The position numbers and the translations under genes were made by a program. Below are positions 53,691 through 63,124 of a DNA stretch of 64,000 nucleotides, piece after piece. Source of the stretch: an uncultured Prevotella sp. (GTDB lineage Bacteria > Bacteroidota > Bacteroidia > Bacteroidales > Bacteroidaceae); NCBI GenBank assembly GCA_946999045.1, contig CAMQBR010000006.1, positions 5,114 through 69,113 of the forward strand, in the 5' to 3' direction. The notes beneath the pieces were generated by a model, which was given only the letters and a program-made list of their open reading frames with translations, made no database searches and was not told the origin of the DNA. Each line of letters starts with the position of its first letter. The first letter of the stretch is position 1.

Positions 53691-54152
53691 ATGAACACTT
53701 TAAGTTACAAAACTATTTCTATTAATAAGGAAATGGCAAAGAAAGGGTGGGTTGTAGTAGATGCAACCGACCAGATTGTTGGTCGGCTTTGCTCTAAAGT
53801 GGCTAAGTTGCTGCGTGGCAAATACAAACCAACTTTTACTCCTCATGTAGATTGTGGAGACAACGTTATTATTATCAATGCAGGGAAGGTAAGATTCTCT
53901 GGCAAGAAAGAAACCGATAAGATTTACACACGTTATACCGGTTATCCTGGTGGGCAGCGTTTCAATACTCCTGCTGACCTTCGTACCCGCAAAAATGGTA
54001 TTGACAAAATTATTCGCCATGCCGTAAAAGGTATGTTGCCAAAAGGTCCTTTAGGTCGTTCTCTCTTGAACAACCTCTATGTATTTGAAGGTGCTGAGCA
54101 TGATAAGGCAGCTCAACAACCTAAGGCAATTGATATTAACCAGTATAAATAA
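53691..54152 (+). CDS. rplM: 50S ribosomal protein L13
   Basis: It has 153 residues. The start MNTLSYKTISINKEMAKKGW is used because Bacteroidetes L13 proteins begin this way (MDTLSYKT). Core signatures are WVVVDATDQIVGRLCSKVAK at about 20-39, LLRGKYKPTFTPHVDCGDNV at about 40-59 and GMLPKGPLGRSLLNNLYVFE near the C-terminus. It forms an operon with rpsI, nine bases downstream, as in nearly all bacteria. Confidence 0.98.
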   Translation: MNTLSYKTISINKEMAKKGWVVVDATDQIVGRLCSKVAKLLRGKYKPTFTPHVDCGDNVIIINAGKVRFSGKKETDKIYTRYTGYPGGQRFNTPADLRTRKNGIDKIIRHAVKGMLPKGPLGRSLLNNLYVFEGAEHDKAAQQPKAIDINQYK

Positions 54153-54161
54153 TAAGGAAAC

Positions 54162-54548
54162 ATGGAAATAATTAACGCAATAGGTCGCCGTAAGAGCGCT
54201 GTAGCTCGTGTTTATTTCACAGAGGGTAGCGGTAAAATTACTATTAACAAGAAAGATATTGAGACTTATTTCCCATCGGCTATCTTACGCTATGTGGTTA
54301 AGCAGCCATTGGCAGCTCTTGAGGCTGAAGGTAAATACGATATTAAAGTTAATCTTGACGGTGGAGGGTACACTGGTCAGAGCCAAGCTCTCCGCCTTGC
54401 CATTGCTCGAGCTCTTGTAAAGATTAACGCAGAAGATAAGAAGACATTGAAAAATCATGGCTTCTTAACTCGCGATAGTCGTGCTGTTGAGCGTAAGAAG
54501 CCAGGACGTCCAAAGGCTCGTCGTCGCTTCCAGTTCAGTAAGCGTTAG
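54162..54548 (+). CDS. rpsI: 30S ribosomal protein S9
   Basis: It has 128 residues, starting MEIINAIGRRKSAVARVYFT. The conserved centre GGGYTGQSQALRLAIARALV is at about 67-86, and the basic tail ends RRRFQFSKR, whose last residues contact tRNA in the P site. It is the second gene of the rplM-rpsI unit. Confidence 0.98.
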   Translation: MEIINAIGRRKSAVARVYFTEGSGKITINKKDIETYFPSAILRYVVKQPLAALEAEGKYDIKVNLDGGGYTGQSQALRLAIARALVKINAEDKKTLKNHGFLTRDSRAVERKKPGRPKARRRFQFSKR

Positions 54549-54603
54549 TTTTTTTTAGTTTGTTAGTTTTTTTAGTTGATAAGTTTTTATGGTTGCCTGT
54601 TAT

Positions 54604-54630
54604 GGATGCCGTAAATAAATACAAGGCATC
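54604..54630 (+). terminator. Hairpin between rpsI and rpsB
   Basis: GATGCC and GGCATC pair around 14 bases in the 253-bp gap before rpsB. There is no T run after it, so it may be an attenuator or part of an rpsB leader rather than a terminator. The remainder of the gap is rich in GTTAGTTTTTTTAG-like runs and has no gene. Confidence 0.35.
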
Positions 54631-54801
54631 TTGTACGTAAAGAGATAACAATAAATCAAAACCTCAATCAAAAAACTAACAAATTCAAAAAAAAACTCAG
54701 TTTAGTATCTAAATCACCTCGATTTTCATTTCTCATGGGACTACCCGGTGATTGGTTCTGATCAACTAAAAAGAAAGTAAACAAATAAACAAAAGAAAAA
54801 A

Positions 54802-55647
54802 ATGTCAAGAACAAATTTTGACCAACTGTTAAAGGCAGGTACACACTTTGGACACCTTCGCCGTAAATGGAATCCAGCAATGGCTCCTTATATCTTCATG
54901 GAGCGCAATGGTATTCACATTATTGACTTAAATAAAACTATCGTAAAAATAGACGAGGCAGCTGAGGCTTTGAAGCAAATAGCAAAGTCTGGCAAGAAGA
55001 TTTTGTTTGTCGCTACTAAAAAACAAGCTAAGGCCATTGTAGCAGAAAAGGCTACATCAGTAAATATGCCATACGTTATTGAGCGTTGGGCTGGTGGTAT
55101 GCTCACCAACTTCCCTACTATTCGTAAGGCTGTTAAGAAAATGGCAAACATTGATAAGTTGATGAACGACGGAACTTTTGCTAACATCTCTAAGCGTGAG
55201 CTGTTGCAGATTACACGTCAACGCACTAAGTTAGAGAAAAACTTAGGTTCTATTGCTGACCTTACTCGTCTGCCAGCTGCATTGTTCGTAGTAGACGTAA
55301 CCAAAGAGCATATTGCTGTTAAGGAAGCTAACCGCTTGGGTATTCCTGTATTTGGTACAGTAGATACCAATTCAGATCCTCGCAATGTAGATTTCGTTAT
55401 CCCTGCTAACGATGACGCTAAAGATTCTATTGAGGTAATCTTGACAGCTTGCTGCCAGGCTATTACTGAAGGATTGGAAGAGCGCAAGGCAGAGAAAGCT
55501 GACGAGAAAGCTGCTGCAGAGCAAAAAGAAGAGGCTGCAGAGGTTAAAACAAAGCGCAAAGCTGCTCGTAAAGATACAAACAAAGCAGAAGAAGCACCTA
55601 TAAAGGAAGACGCAAAAGCTGAGACTGAAGCTCCTGCTGCTGAATAA
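54802..55647 (+). CDS. rpsB: 30S ribosomal protein S2
   Basis: It has 281 residues. Signatures are FDQLLKAGTHFGHLRRKWNP at about 5-24, YIFMERNGIHIIDLNKTI, and IPVFGTVDTNSDPRNVDFVI near 176-195. After about residue 225 there is a low-complexity tail rich in Lys, Ala and Glu of some 55 residues (ending AKAETEAPAAE) that the E. coli protein lacks. Tails of this kind vary within Bacteroidetes. tsf follows 135 bp later, the usual partner. Confidence 0.98.
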   Translation: MSRTNFDQLLKAGTHFGHLRRKWNPAMAPYIFMERNGIHIIDLNKTIVKIDEAAEALKQIAKSGKKILFVATKKQAKAIVAEKATSVNMPYVIERWAGGMLTNFPTIRKAVKKMANIDKLMNDGTFANISKRELLQITRQRTKLEKNLGSIADLTRLPAALFVVDVTKEHIAVKEANRLGIPVFGTVDTNSDPRNVDFVIPANDDAKDSIEVILTACCQAITEGLEERKAEKADEKAAAEQKEEAAEVKTKRKAARKDTNKAEEAPIKEDAKAETEAPAAE

Positions 55648-55782
55648 ATAAAGTAGATAGAGGGGAATGAAGAATGCTTGGTATGTAATCTGGTAAAGAT
55701 ACCTACGGATGCAGTCTTCGTTCTTCTCTATTCTTTTTTACATGGACAAAAGTATTAACCCCAATAAATAATTTTTAATATT

Positions 55783-56775
55783 ATGGCTGTTACAATTGCT
55801 GATATACAGAAACTTCGTAAAATGACTGGTGCTGGTTTGGCTGATTGCAAGAAAGCATTGACCGAAGCAGAAGGAGATATGGATAAAGCTGTAGAATTGG
55901 TTCGTGAACGTGGTTTGGCTATTGCAGCTAAACGTTCTGACCGTGAGACAGTTAATGGTTGCGTTCTTGTAAAGAGCGTTGATGGATTTGCTGCAATGAT
56001 TGCCTTGAAGTGTGAAACCGACTTCGTTGCTAATGGCAAGGAATTTATTGAGTGCACACAGCAGATTCTTGATGCTGCCATTGCTGCTAAAGCAAAAAGC
56101 ATTGACGAGATTCTTGGCTTGACATTAGCTGATGGCAAAGATATTGCTACTACAGTAAAACTCCGTTCTGGTATTACAGGTGAGAAGATGGAACTCGATG
56201 GTTACAAATTCATTGAGGGAAACAATGTCGAAACCTATAACCATATGAATAAGAATATCTTATGTACCATGGTTCAAACCAATAAGCCTGCTGTAGAGCA
56301 AGCTCATAACATTGCTATGCAAGTAGCTGCTATGAATCCTGTTGCTTTGAATGAGGAAGGTGTTTCTGAAGAGGTTAAAGAGGCAGAATACAAGGTTGCT
56401 GTTGAGAAGACTAAGGAAGAGCAAATAAACAAGGCTGTTGCTGCTGCTATCAAGAAAGCTGGTTTCAATGCTTATATCGCAGAGAGCGATGAGCACCTTG
56501 AAGAAGGTATTCGCAAAGGTAATATTACTGCAGAGCAAGCTGATGAGATTCGTAAAATTAAATCAGATACTGCAGAACAGAAGATGGCAAACATGAATGA
56601 GAACATGATTCAGAATATTGCTAAGGGACGTATGAACAAGTTCTTCAAGGAGAATTGCTTGTTGAACCAAGAATACATTCAAGATAGTAAGATGAACGTT
56701 GCTGAGTACTTGAAGCAATCTGACAAAGATTTGACAGTTGTTGACTTCAAACGTTTCAGCTTGCGTGCTGAATAA
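55783..56775 (+). CDS. tsf: Elongation factor Ts
   Basis: Exchanges GDP for GTP on EF-Tu. It has 330 residues. The N-terminal UBA-like domain reads IQKLRKMTGAGLADCKKALT at about residues 8-27. The core motif with the TDFVA pattern (CETDFVANGKEF) is near 76-87, and the dimerisation region includes HNIAMQVAAMNPVAL. The middle carries an Ala and Glu-rich stretch. It ends the rpsB-tsf unit and is followed by a strong terminator. Confidence 0.98.
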   Translation: MAVTIADIQKLRKMTGAGLADCKKALTEAEGDMDKAVELVRERGLAIAAKRSDRETVNGCVLVKSVDGFAAMIALKCETDFVANGKEFIECTQQILDAAIAAKAKSIDEILGLTLADGKDIATTVKLRSGITGEKMELDGYKFIEGNNVETYNHMNKNILCTMVQTNKPAVEQAHNIAMQVAAMNPVALNEEGVSEEVKEAEYKVAVEKTKEEQINKAVAAAIKKAGFNAYIAESDEHLEEGIRKGNITAEQADEIRKIKSDTAEQKMANMNENMIQNIAKGRMNKFFKENCLLNQEYIQDSKMNVAEYLKQSDKDLTVVDFKRFSLRAE

Positions 56776-56828
56776 GGGATGCTTTTATATGAGAATTACC
56801 CTCTCGTTATAACACAGAGCATCAATAC

Positions 56829-56862
56829 AAGAGCCGATAAGTATATCTTATCGGCTCTTTGA
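56829..56862 (+). terminator. Terminator after tsf
   Basis: AAGAGCCGATAAG and CTTATCGGCTCTT form a perfect 13-bp stem with a 5-base loop. The T run after it is short (TTT, then GAG). Confidence 0.8.
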
Positions 56863-57527
56863 GATATATAGCCCCCCCACAAGAGGTAGGTGCGTGATAA
56901 ACTTACCAACAAGCTCGTGAACCATCTCTGCCAGTTGGTAGCTTAACGTGAGTTAGAAAAGGTAATATAATATAGTAGATATAAGGGCTTGTGCTCCCTA
57001 TCTAAAGAAAAGAGTGAGCTAAGTTAGTACAGCAAGGGCGACATAATTGTTAATTCAAAATTATAGTCATTCTCCAAAAATCCCAAAGGGGATATTCTTT
57101 CGATAGGGCAGGGTTATGAGCTTTAGCGAGCTACCTTGTTATTGAGCGCATTGAAAGATAATTTACACTGTAAGCTCGTTCTCTCATTGATAATCTTCTC
57201 ATAAATATAATAATAACGGTATAAAGAAAAATTAATGCTTAAAGCGTAACCATCCTCTACAAAATATAAAGCAGAGTAGTTTTTTTTGTTTGCAGCCTTA
57301 CCCTGTTGAGCGAATACCCCTTATGGGAAAGTTAGAGAGTAGTATATAACCAATATGCTTTTATTGTCTGTCAGCCCACTCTTGTTTGTTTCACCATATC
57401 TCTACCACAAAAAGAAATGAATTATCAATTTGCACACAAGAAAGAGTGCTCTCTCTGTGATAACACCAACGGATAAACTATTGTTCGTTAATATCCAATA
57501 CCTCCATAAAATCTAAAAATAAAAATT
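56863..57527. other. Gene-free spacer between tsf and the FAH-family gene
   Basis: No gene is supported. A run of seven C lies at 56872-56878. The stretch 57050-57200 contains CCCAAAGGGGATATTC and GATAGGGCAGGGTTATGAGC with TTTAGCGAGCTACC, which reads like a decayed repeat but matches no copy of the foldback family end to end. No promoter consensus was seen clearly ahead of 57528. Confidence 0.5.
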
Positions 57528-58145
57528 ATGAAAATATTTGCTGTAGGAATGAATTACTCGTTACACAATAAAGAATTGTGCGAAACGTTATCTAGAATAG
57601 ATGAACCTGTAATTTTTATCAAACCCGACTCGGCTTTGCTCAAAGATCATAAACCATTCTTTATACCTGATGACTTGGGAAGAATAGAATATGAAGCAGA
57701 AGTGGTGGTGAGGATATGTCGCTTGGGAAAAACCATTCCTAAAAGGTTTGCACATCGTTACTATAATGCTGTAACGTTAGGGGTTGACTTTACCGCCAGA
57801 GAACTGCAAGTAAAGTTAAGACAAAAAGGACTCCCCTGGGAACTCTGCAAGAGTTTTGATGGTGCTGCCACTATTGGCGATTGGGTTGAGATAGAAAAAT
57901 ATAAAGATATACAGGCTCTGTCTTTTCATCTTGATATCAACAACCAAACCGTTCAACAAGGTTTTACGGGTGATATGTTGTACAAGATAGACGAACTGAT
58001 AGCCTATATCAGTAAGTATTTTACCTTGAAAACAGGTGATATGCTGTTTACAGGCACACCTGTTGGTACAGGAGCTGTGAATATAGATGACCACTTGGAA
58101 GGGTATTTGGAAGACAGAAAAGTATTAGATTTTCATTGCAAATAG
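57528..58145 (+). CDS. Fumarylacetoacetate hydrolase (FAH) family protein
   Basis: It has 205 residues. Short FAH-fold enzyme with the metal-binding acidic pair in IEYEAEVVVRI at about residues 46-56 and the Asp in GVDFTARELQVKLRQKGLPW at about 86-105. LFTGTPVGTGAVNIDDHLEG at the C-terminus is the family's nucleophile-loop motif. Relatives include acylpyruvases and hydratases, so the reaction cannot be assigned. It ends 27 bp before porU. That position is suggestive of shared transcription, but the protein has no signal peptide and no obvious link with secretion. Confidence 0.88.
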   Translation: MKIFAVGMNYSLHNKELCETLSRIDEPVIFIKPDSALLKDHKPFFIPDDLGRIEYEAEVVVRICRLGKTIPKRFAHRYYNAVTLGVDFTARELQVKLRQKGLPWELCKSFDGAATIGDWVEIEKYKDIQALSFHLDINNQTVQQGFTGDMLYKIDELIAYISKYFTLKTGDMLFTGTPVGTGAVNIDDHLEGYLEDRKVLDFHCK

Positions 58146-58172
58146 TATTTCAAGTAAATAAGAAATAAAGGA

Positions 58173-61100
58173 GTGCAACGAGAAATAAAAGTTTTTTTTA
58201 CATTATGTATCATGTTTTTGAGTCTGCAAGTATCGGCTCAAAAACGTTTTTTTAACTTATCATCAGCGGATGTTAAGATAGATACTATGTTGCCTCATTT
58301 TACTTGCTCGTTTGATTTAGGCATCCATTATGCCGATTCTGTTTACACTGTTTCTATTCTCTATCCAGAATTTATCAACATGACGTCTGCCGATATTGCA
58401 CATTATCAGCGTTTGTCTAGAGCTATATTACCCACCTTGCCCACTCCTAATAAGTCTATCAGTGTTAGTAGGAAAGTAGGATTATTGCAAGTTGACTTCT
58501 GTCCTTTGGTATACCGTAATCACCGTTATCAGAAACTTGTTAGTTTTATGCTGCAGGTAAAGGCCCAGCCTTTGCGCAATATTGCTACTCGCAGTGCTAT
58601 TTCAACACGTGTAGAAAGTACTGATAGGTATGCCGCCCACTCCGTATTATCAAAAGGAAGTTGGGCAAAAATACGAGTTCCTGCCACAGGTGTATACCAA
58701 TTAACTAATAAATTGATAAGGAAAGCAGGCTTTACCGATTTAAAAAAAATAAAAGTTTACGGCTATGGCGGACGGTTACAGAACGAAAAATTATTGCAGC
58801 AAGAACTCATAGAAACCGATGATCTGAAAGAAGTCCCTACCTGCTGGGTAAATGGGAAACGCTTGTTTTACGCATACGGCAGTGTGTCGTGGACATCAAA
58901 AACAACCCCCAAACGCACTCGTAATCCCTACTCTGATTACGGATATTATTTTATTACTCAAACCAACGATGAGCCTAAGACCACAGATATCAAAAAATTT
59001 ATTGCTTCATTTTATCCATCCAACGATTTTTATCATTCGCTCTATGAAGTAGATGGCTATGCTTGGTTTTATGGAGGTCGTAATTTGTTTCACCCAGAAG
59101 CCATAGAAGTTGGTAAAAGTGCCACCTATATTATACCTTCCGTCAAGCGGTTTTGCAGAGGAAAAGTGTCGGTAAATGTATCAGCAGGAGCTGCGGCACA
59201 AGTAAAAGTGCTACACAATGGAAAGGAAATAGGAGATGTCTCTATTTCTTTGGACGAACATGATATGGGCAGCGAAAGTGATTTAACATGCAGAATACAG
59301 CATATAGGGCAGGCAGATACCATTACATTGACAGATGTGTCGGGGTCGCCAGTGCGCTTAGATTACATCTCTTTTGCATGGGAAGAGCCATTGCCAGCTC
59401 CACAGCTCAAAGATGTAGCCTTCCCCGAACCAGAATATGTGTACAATATAACGCATCAAGATTTGCATGGCGACGGCTTTGCAGACATGGTAATCATTAT
59501 CCCCACTACGCAGAAATGGCGTGATCAAGCTGAACGCCTAAAGGCTTTTCATGAGCAACACGATAAGTTAAGAGTACATATTGTTCCTGCCGATGAATTA
59601 TATAACGAGTTTTCAAGTGGCACACCTGATGCCAATGCTTACCGAAGATACCTTAAAATGCTCTATGATCGGGCAAAAAGCAAGGACGATATACCTAAAT
59701 ATCTCTTGCTGTTTGGCGATGGTGTGTGGGATAATCGTATGCTAACTTCCGAGTGCAGGCAGTTGAATGCTGATGATTATCTGTTGTGTTATGAAAGTGA
59801 GAACTCGTTTAGTAAAGTGTATAGTTATGTAGACGATGGATTTTTCTGTGCACTTGATGACGGAGAGGGACCGAATGAAAACTTTTCTGATTTGCAGGAT
59901 GTGGCAGTAGGCCGCTTCCCTGTAACCACAGAAGCACAAGCAAAAGCGGTGGTTGATAAGGTAATAACCTATGTTACCAATAAAAATGCAGGCGCTTGGC
60001 AAAACACGTTGGTGTTTATGGGCGATGATGGCGATAACAATTTGCACATGAAAAGCATCAACAAGGCGGCAGATGATATAGCAAAACTATATCCTGGTTA
60101 TTTAATTAAGAAGATTATGTGGGATGCTTTTGTGCGAGAAACATCTTTTACGGGTAATACTTATCCTACTGTTTCGCAGCTGATAAAGCAACAACAAGCT
60201 GAAGGTGCATTAATTATGAACTATGGCGGTCATGGCATGGCTACGCAGTTGTCACACGAAAGAGTATTGAATTTACGTGATTTTGAACTCTTTCGTAACA
60301 CCAATCTTCCCTTATGGATAACCGCTTCGTGCGATATTATGCCGTTTGACGGTGTATCTCCCACTATTGGAGAAACTGCCATTCTTAATCCTAATGGTGG
60401 GGCTTTGGCTTTCTTGGGAACAACTCGAACCGTGATTGCTCTTTATAATGCTTATCTTAATACCTCTTTTTTGCGTCATGTATTGAGCAAAGATGCACAG
60501 GGGAAACCTATCACAATAGGGGAGGCACAGAGATTAGCAAAGAATGAGATGATAACAAGAGAAAAAGATTTAACTTGTAACAAGTTGAATTATACATTAT
60601 TGGGCGACCCTGCAGTGGCTCTACACCAACCAACTTATTCTATTGTTGTTGATTCTATCAATGATGTTTCGCTCGCTTCTAAGGCAAATGCCTTCTTAAC
60701 ACCTGGCAGTATTGCTAAGATTGTGGGGCATATAGCGAATGCACCTCAGTTTGAAGGTATAGTTACAGCAACTGTCAGAGACAATAAAGAAGAGATAATA
60801 TGCAGAAGAAATGATTATTTAGAAACTAAAGATATATTTCGTTTCTTTGATTACCCCAAGACCTTATACAGTGGATCTAATCAGGTAAAAAAGGGGATGT
60901 TTACGTTGCGCTTTGCCGTTCCTCTGGATATTAATTACTCCAATGCGACAGGTTTATTGAATATTTATGCTGTGAGCAACAATCATCAATTCAGTGCACA
61001 GGGTATGAGCAATGCTTTTACCTTGGGTGGAAGTGCCGAGATAGCCAACGATTTTATCGGTCCGTCTATCTATTGCTATCTTAATACCCCTTCATTTGTC

Positions 61101-61712
61101 AATGGAGGAAATGTTAATAGTACCCCTTATTTTGTAGCAAAAGTAAGTGATGAAAACGGAATCAATGTGTCTGGAAGAGGTATCGGGCACGATTTACAAT
61201 TGACGATAGATGGTGATATGTCAAAAACTTACAGCCTAAATCCTCACTTTACATACGATTTTGGAAGCTATACCAGTGGCTCTACCTATTATCAACTGCC
61301 CGAACTCTCTTCTGGTTTCCATAAATTACAGTTTCGTGCTTGGGATATACTGAATAATTCATCAACAACAGAACTTACATTTAATGTGGTAAAAGGTATG
61401 CAACCACAGCTGTTTTCTATTGGATGTACACAAAATCCTGCCCGTACGTTTACCACCTTTATCATCAATCACGACAGAATTGGGGCGTTGTTAGATGTAG
61501 AAATAGAGGTAATGGACATGACAGGACGTGTCTTGTGGCAACACAAAGAGCGTGGCGTAAGTGAGAGTAATACATATACCGTTCCATGGAACTTATGTAC
61601 CAATGGCGCACAACGCTTGCAAACAGGAGTTTATCTCTATCGTGTTCGCATTGCTTCTGGTAAGAGCTCTTTTGTATCAAAAGCTCAAAAGTTCATTATT
61701 CTTGGACATTAA
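58173..61712 (+). CDS. porU: Type IX secretion system sortase PorU (gingipain-type C25 domain)
   Basis: Outer-surface sortase that removes the C-terminal signal of type IX substrates and links them to anionic lipopolysaccharide. It has 1179 residues with a signal peptide (FFTLCIMFLSLQVSA). The start is the GTG at 58173; the first ATG is too far inside the signal. The C25 peptidase domain spans about residues 430-820. Its catalytic His is in IMNYGGHGMATQLSHERVLN and its Cys in LWITASCDIMPFDGVSPTIG. The C-terminal domain ends GVYLYRVRIASGKSSFVSKA plus QKFIIL, the type IX sorting-domain pattern expected of PorU. porV follows directly, as in Porphyromonas. Confidence 0.95.
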   Translation: MQREIKVFFTLCIMFLSLQVSAQKRFFNLSSADVKIDTMLPHFTCSFDLGIHYADSVYTVSILYPEFINMTSADIAHYQRLSRAILPTLPTPNKSISVSRKVGLLQVDFCPLVYRNHRYQKLVSFMLQVKAQPLRNIATRSAISTRVESTDRYAAHSVLSKGSWAKIRVPATGVYQLTNKLIRKAGFTDLKKIKVYGYGGRLQNEKLLQQELIETDDLKEVPTCWVNGKRLFYAYGSVSWTSKTTPKRTRNPYSDYGYYFITQTNDEPKTTDIKKFIASFYPSNDFYHSLYEVDGYAWFYGGRNLFHPEAIEVGKSATYIIPSVKRFCRGKVSVNVSAGAAAQVKVLHNGKEIGDVSISLDEHDMGSESDLTCRIQHIGQADTITLTDVSGSPVRLDYISFAWEEPLPAPQLKDVAFPEPEYVYNITHQDLHGDGFADMVIIIPTTQKWRDQAERLKAFHEQHDKLRVHIVPADELYNEFSSGTPDANAYRRYLKMLYDRAKSKDDIPKYLLLFGDGVWDNRMLTSECRQLNADDYLLCYESENSFSKVYSYVDDGFFCALDDGEGPNENFSDLQDVAVGRFPVTTEAQAKAVVDKVITYVTNKNAGAWQNTLVFMGDDGDNNLHMKSINKAADDIAKLYPGYLIKKIMWDAFVRETSFTGNTYPTVSQLIKQQQAEGALIMNYGGHGMATQLSHERVLNLRDFELFRNTNLPLWITASCDIMPFDGVSPTIGETAILNPNGGALAFLGTTRTVIALYNAYLNTSFLRHVLSKDAQGKPITIGEAQRLAKNEMITREKDLTCNKLNYTLLGDPAVALHQPTYSIVVDSINDVSLASKANAFLTPGSIAKIVGHIANAPQFEGIVTATVRDNKEEIICRRNDYLETKDIFRFFDYPKTLYSGSNQVKKGMFTLRFAVPLDINYSNATGLLNIYAVSNNHQFSAQGMSNAFTLGGSAEIANDFIGPSIYCYLNTPSFVNGGNVNSTPYFVAKVSDENGINVSGRGIGHDLQLTIDGDMSKTYSLNPHFTYDFGSYTSGSTYYQLPELSSGFHKLQFRAWDILNNSSTTELTFNVVKGMQPQLFSIGCTQNPARTFTTFIINHDRIGALLDVEIEVMDMTGRVLWQHKERGVSESNTYTVPWNLCTNGAQRLQTGVYLYRVRIASGKSSFVSKAQKFIILGH

Positions 61713-61742
61713 TACGTATCATTTTTTTTCTATCAACTTAAT

Positions 61743-62921
61743 ATGAATAAATTACAGAAAATAGTACTTACTTCGTTTCTTTTCTTTTGTGCATTGTCAT
61801 TGCAGGCACAAGAAAAGCGCAATATGTTTAATCCTGAGCTATATACTGTTACTTCACAAATGATAGCTCCTGATGCACGAGCAGCAGGTATGGGTGATAT
61901 AGGTGCAGCTACCGACCCTGATGTATGTTCACAATATTGGAATCCAGCCAAATATCCCTTTACCATTAGCAGGGCAGGGGTGGCACTCAACTACACTCCT
62001 TGGCTTAGACAATTGGTAAATGATATATATTTAGGTTATTTAGTAGGCTATTATCGCATTGGAGATTACAGCGCAATCTCTAGTTCTTTACGTTATTTTT
62101 CTTTGGGTGAAGTAAACGAATACGATAAGAGCGTTGGCACTTCACCAGCACTTACTATCAATCCTTACGAGATGTCTGCCGATGTTGCTTACTCCTTAAT
62201 GTTGAGCGAACGCTTCTCATTAGGAGCTTCTGTGCGGTGGATTTATTCTAATTTAAATTCTTCATTGAAGGATGAAACTACTCCAGGTTCGTCTTTCGCT
62301 GCTGATGTGTCGGCTTATTATCAAAACTATCTCAATTTGGGAGAGCGTGAATGTCAGTTGGGATTGGGACTTAACATCTCTAACATAGGTAGTAAAATAA
62401 CCTTTGGTGGCGATGACCATCCACAGTTTATCCCAACCAACTTGCGTTTAGGTGCTTCTTTAATGATTCCTATTGATGAGTACAATCGTGTTACCTTTGC
62501 TGCCGATGCCAATAAATTGTTGATACCTACTTATCCTAAAAAAAAATCAAATGAAAATGAGCAGGAGTATCAAGACCGATTGCAAAAGGAATATTATGAT
62601 GTATCAAGTATCTCTGGTATCTTTAAGAGCTTCCATGATGCACCTAATGGAGCCAAAGAGGAGTTACAAGAGGTACAATGGTGCGTAGGTGCAGAATATG
62701 TTTACAACAATCAGTTTTCTGTTCGCACAGGTTACAGACATCAGTCAGCCAATAAAGGTAATTTAAGCTACTTTACAGTAGGTGCTGGCTTTAAGATGAG
62801 TGTATTCTCTTTGGATGCTGGTTATGTAATTGCTACTACCAAGAGCAATCCGCTTGACCAAACCATGCGCTTTACCCTTACATTTGATATGGATGGAATA
62901 AAAGATTTGCTGAAGAGATAA
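61743..62921 (+). CDS. porV: Type IX secretion system outer-membrane protein PorV (LptO)
   Basis: Beta-barrel that shuttles cargo from the SprA channel to PorU. It has 392 residues with a signal peptide (KIVLTSFLFFCALSLQA). The N-terminal pattern ITSQMIAPDARAAGMGDIGA-like (here TSQMIAPDARAAGMGDIGAA) and DVCSQYWNPAKYPF at about 55-75 are hallmarks of PorV. LNVSN-like strands and RTGYRHQSANKGNLSYFTVG near the end fit the FadL-type barrel. It is 30 bp after porU. The region downstream is where the IS110-type element begins, so any further gene of this operon may have been displaced. Confidence 0.95.
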   Translation: MNKLQKIVLTSFLFFCALSLQAQEKRNMFNPELYTVTSQMIAPDARAAGMGDIGAATDPDVCSQYWNPAKYPFTISRAGVALNYTPWLRQLVNDIYLGYLVGYYRIGDYSAISSSLRYFSLGEVNEYDKSVGTSPALTINPYEMSADVAYSLMLSERFSLGASVRWIYSNLNSSLKDETTPGSSFAADVSAYYQNYLNLGERECQLGLGLNISNIGSKITFGGDDHPQFIPTNLRLGASLMIPIDEYNRVTFAADANKLLIPTYPKKKSNENEQEYQDRLQKEYYDVSSISGIFKSFHDAPNGAKEELQEVQWCVGAEYVYNNQFSVRTGYRHQSANKGNLSYFTVGAGFKMSVFSLDAGYVIATTKSNPLDQTMRFTLTFDMDGIKDLLKR

Positions 62922-62943
62922 AAAACAATTAGTTACTATGTTT

Positions 62944-63041
62944 GCAAAGACTAACACACTGAGACAGGTCGGATGCCGCTCTTCGGAGGCTTCGCACCTC
63001 TGGCCGCATGGCAAACCACCGCAGTGTTTTTCATAGTCTGC
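62944..63041 (+). ncRNA. Candidate bridge RNA of the IS110-family element
   Basis: The non-coding stretch before the transposase folds in nested fashion by eye. The outer stem is GC + AGACTA (62944-62953) with TAGTCTGC (63034-63041). The inner stem is ACACTG (62956-62961) with CAGTGT (63022-63027). Inside lie GAGG/CCTC around CTTCGCA and the ATGC/GCAT pairing across GGATGCC...GCATGG. IS110 elements encode a bridge RNA in a non-coding end next to the transposase gene, with two internal loops that read target and donor. Position and size fit. No loop assignment was made and nothing was computed. Confidence 0.45.
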
Positions 63042-63051
63042 AAGAAAAAAG

Positions 63052-63082
63052 TTGGTACGATAATAATTGGATTGTATATTTG
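63052..63082 (+). promoter_or_regulatory. Promoter of the IS110-family transposase gene
   Basis: TTG at 63052-63054, 20 bases, then TATATTTG at 63075-63082. This is a good Bacteroidetes consensus, 43 bp before the ATG. Confidence 0.65.
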
Positions 63083-63124
63083 TAGTGCAAACGACAAATG
63101 ACAAACAATTAGAACCGTACCGAT

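Noticed and set aside
57050..57200. Eighth copy of the foldback repeat
   Set aside because: It has a GCGAGCTAC-like core but neither terminus GGTTCTATAAATTA nor the inner arms. The similarity is too short to count.
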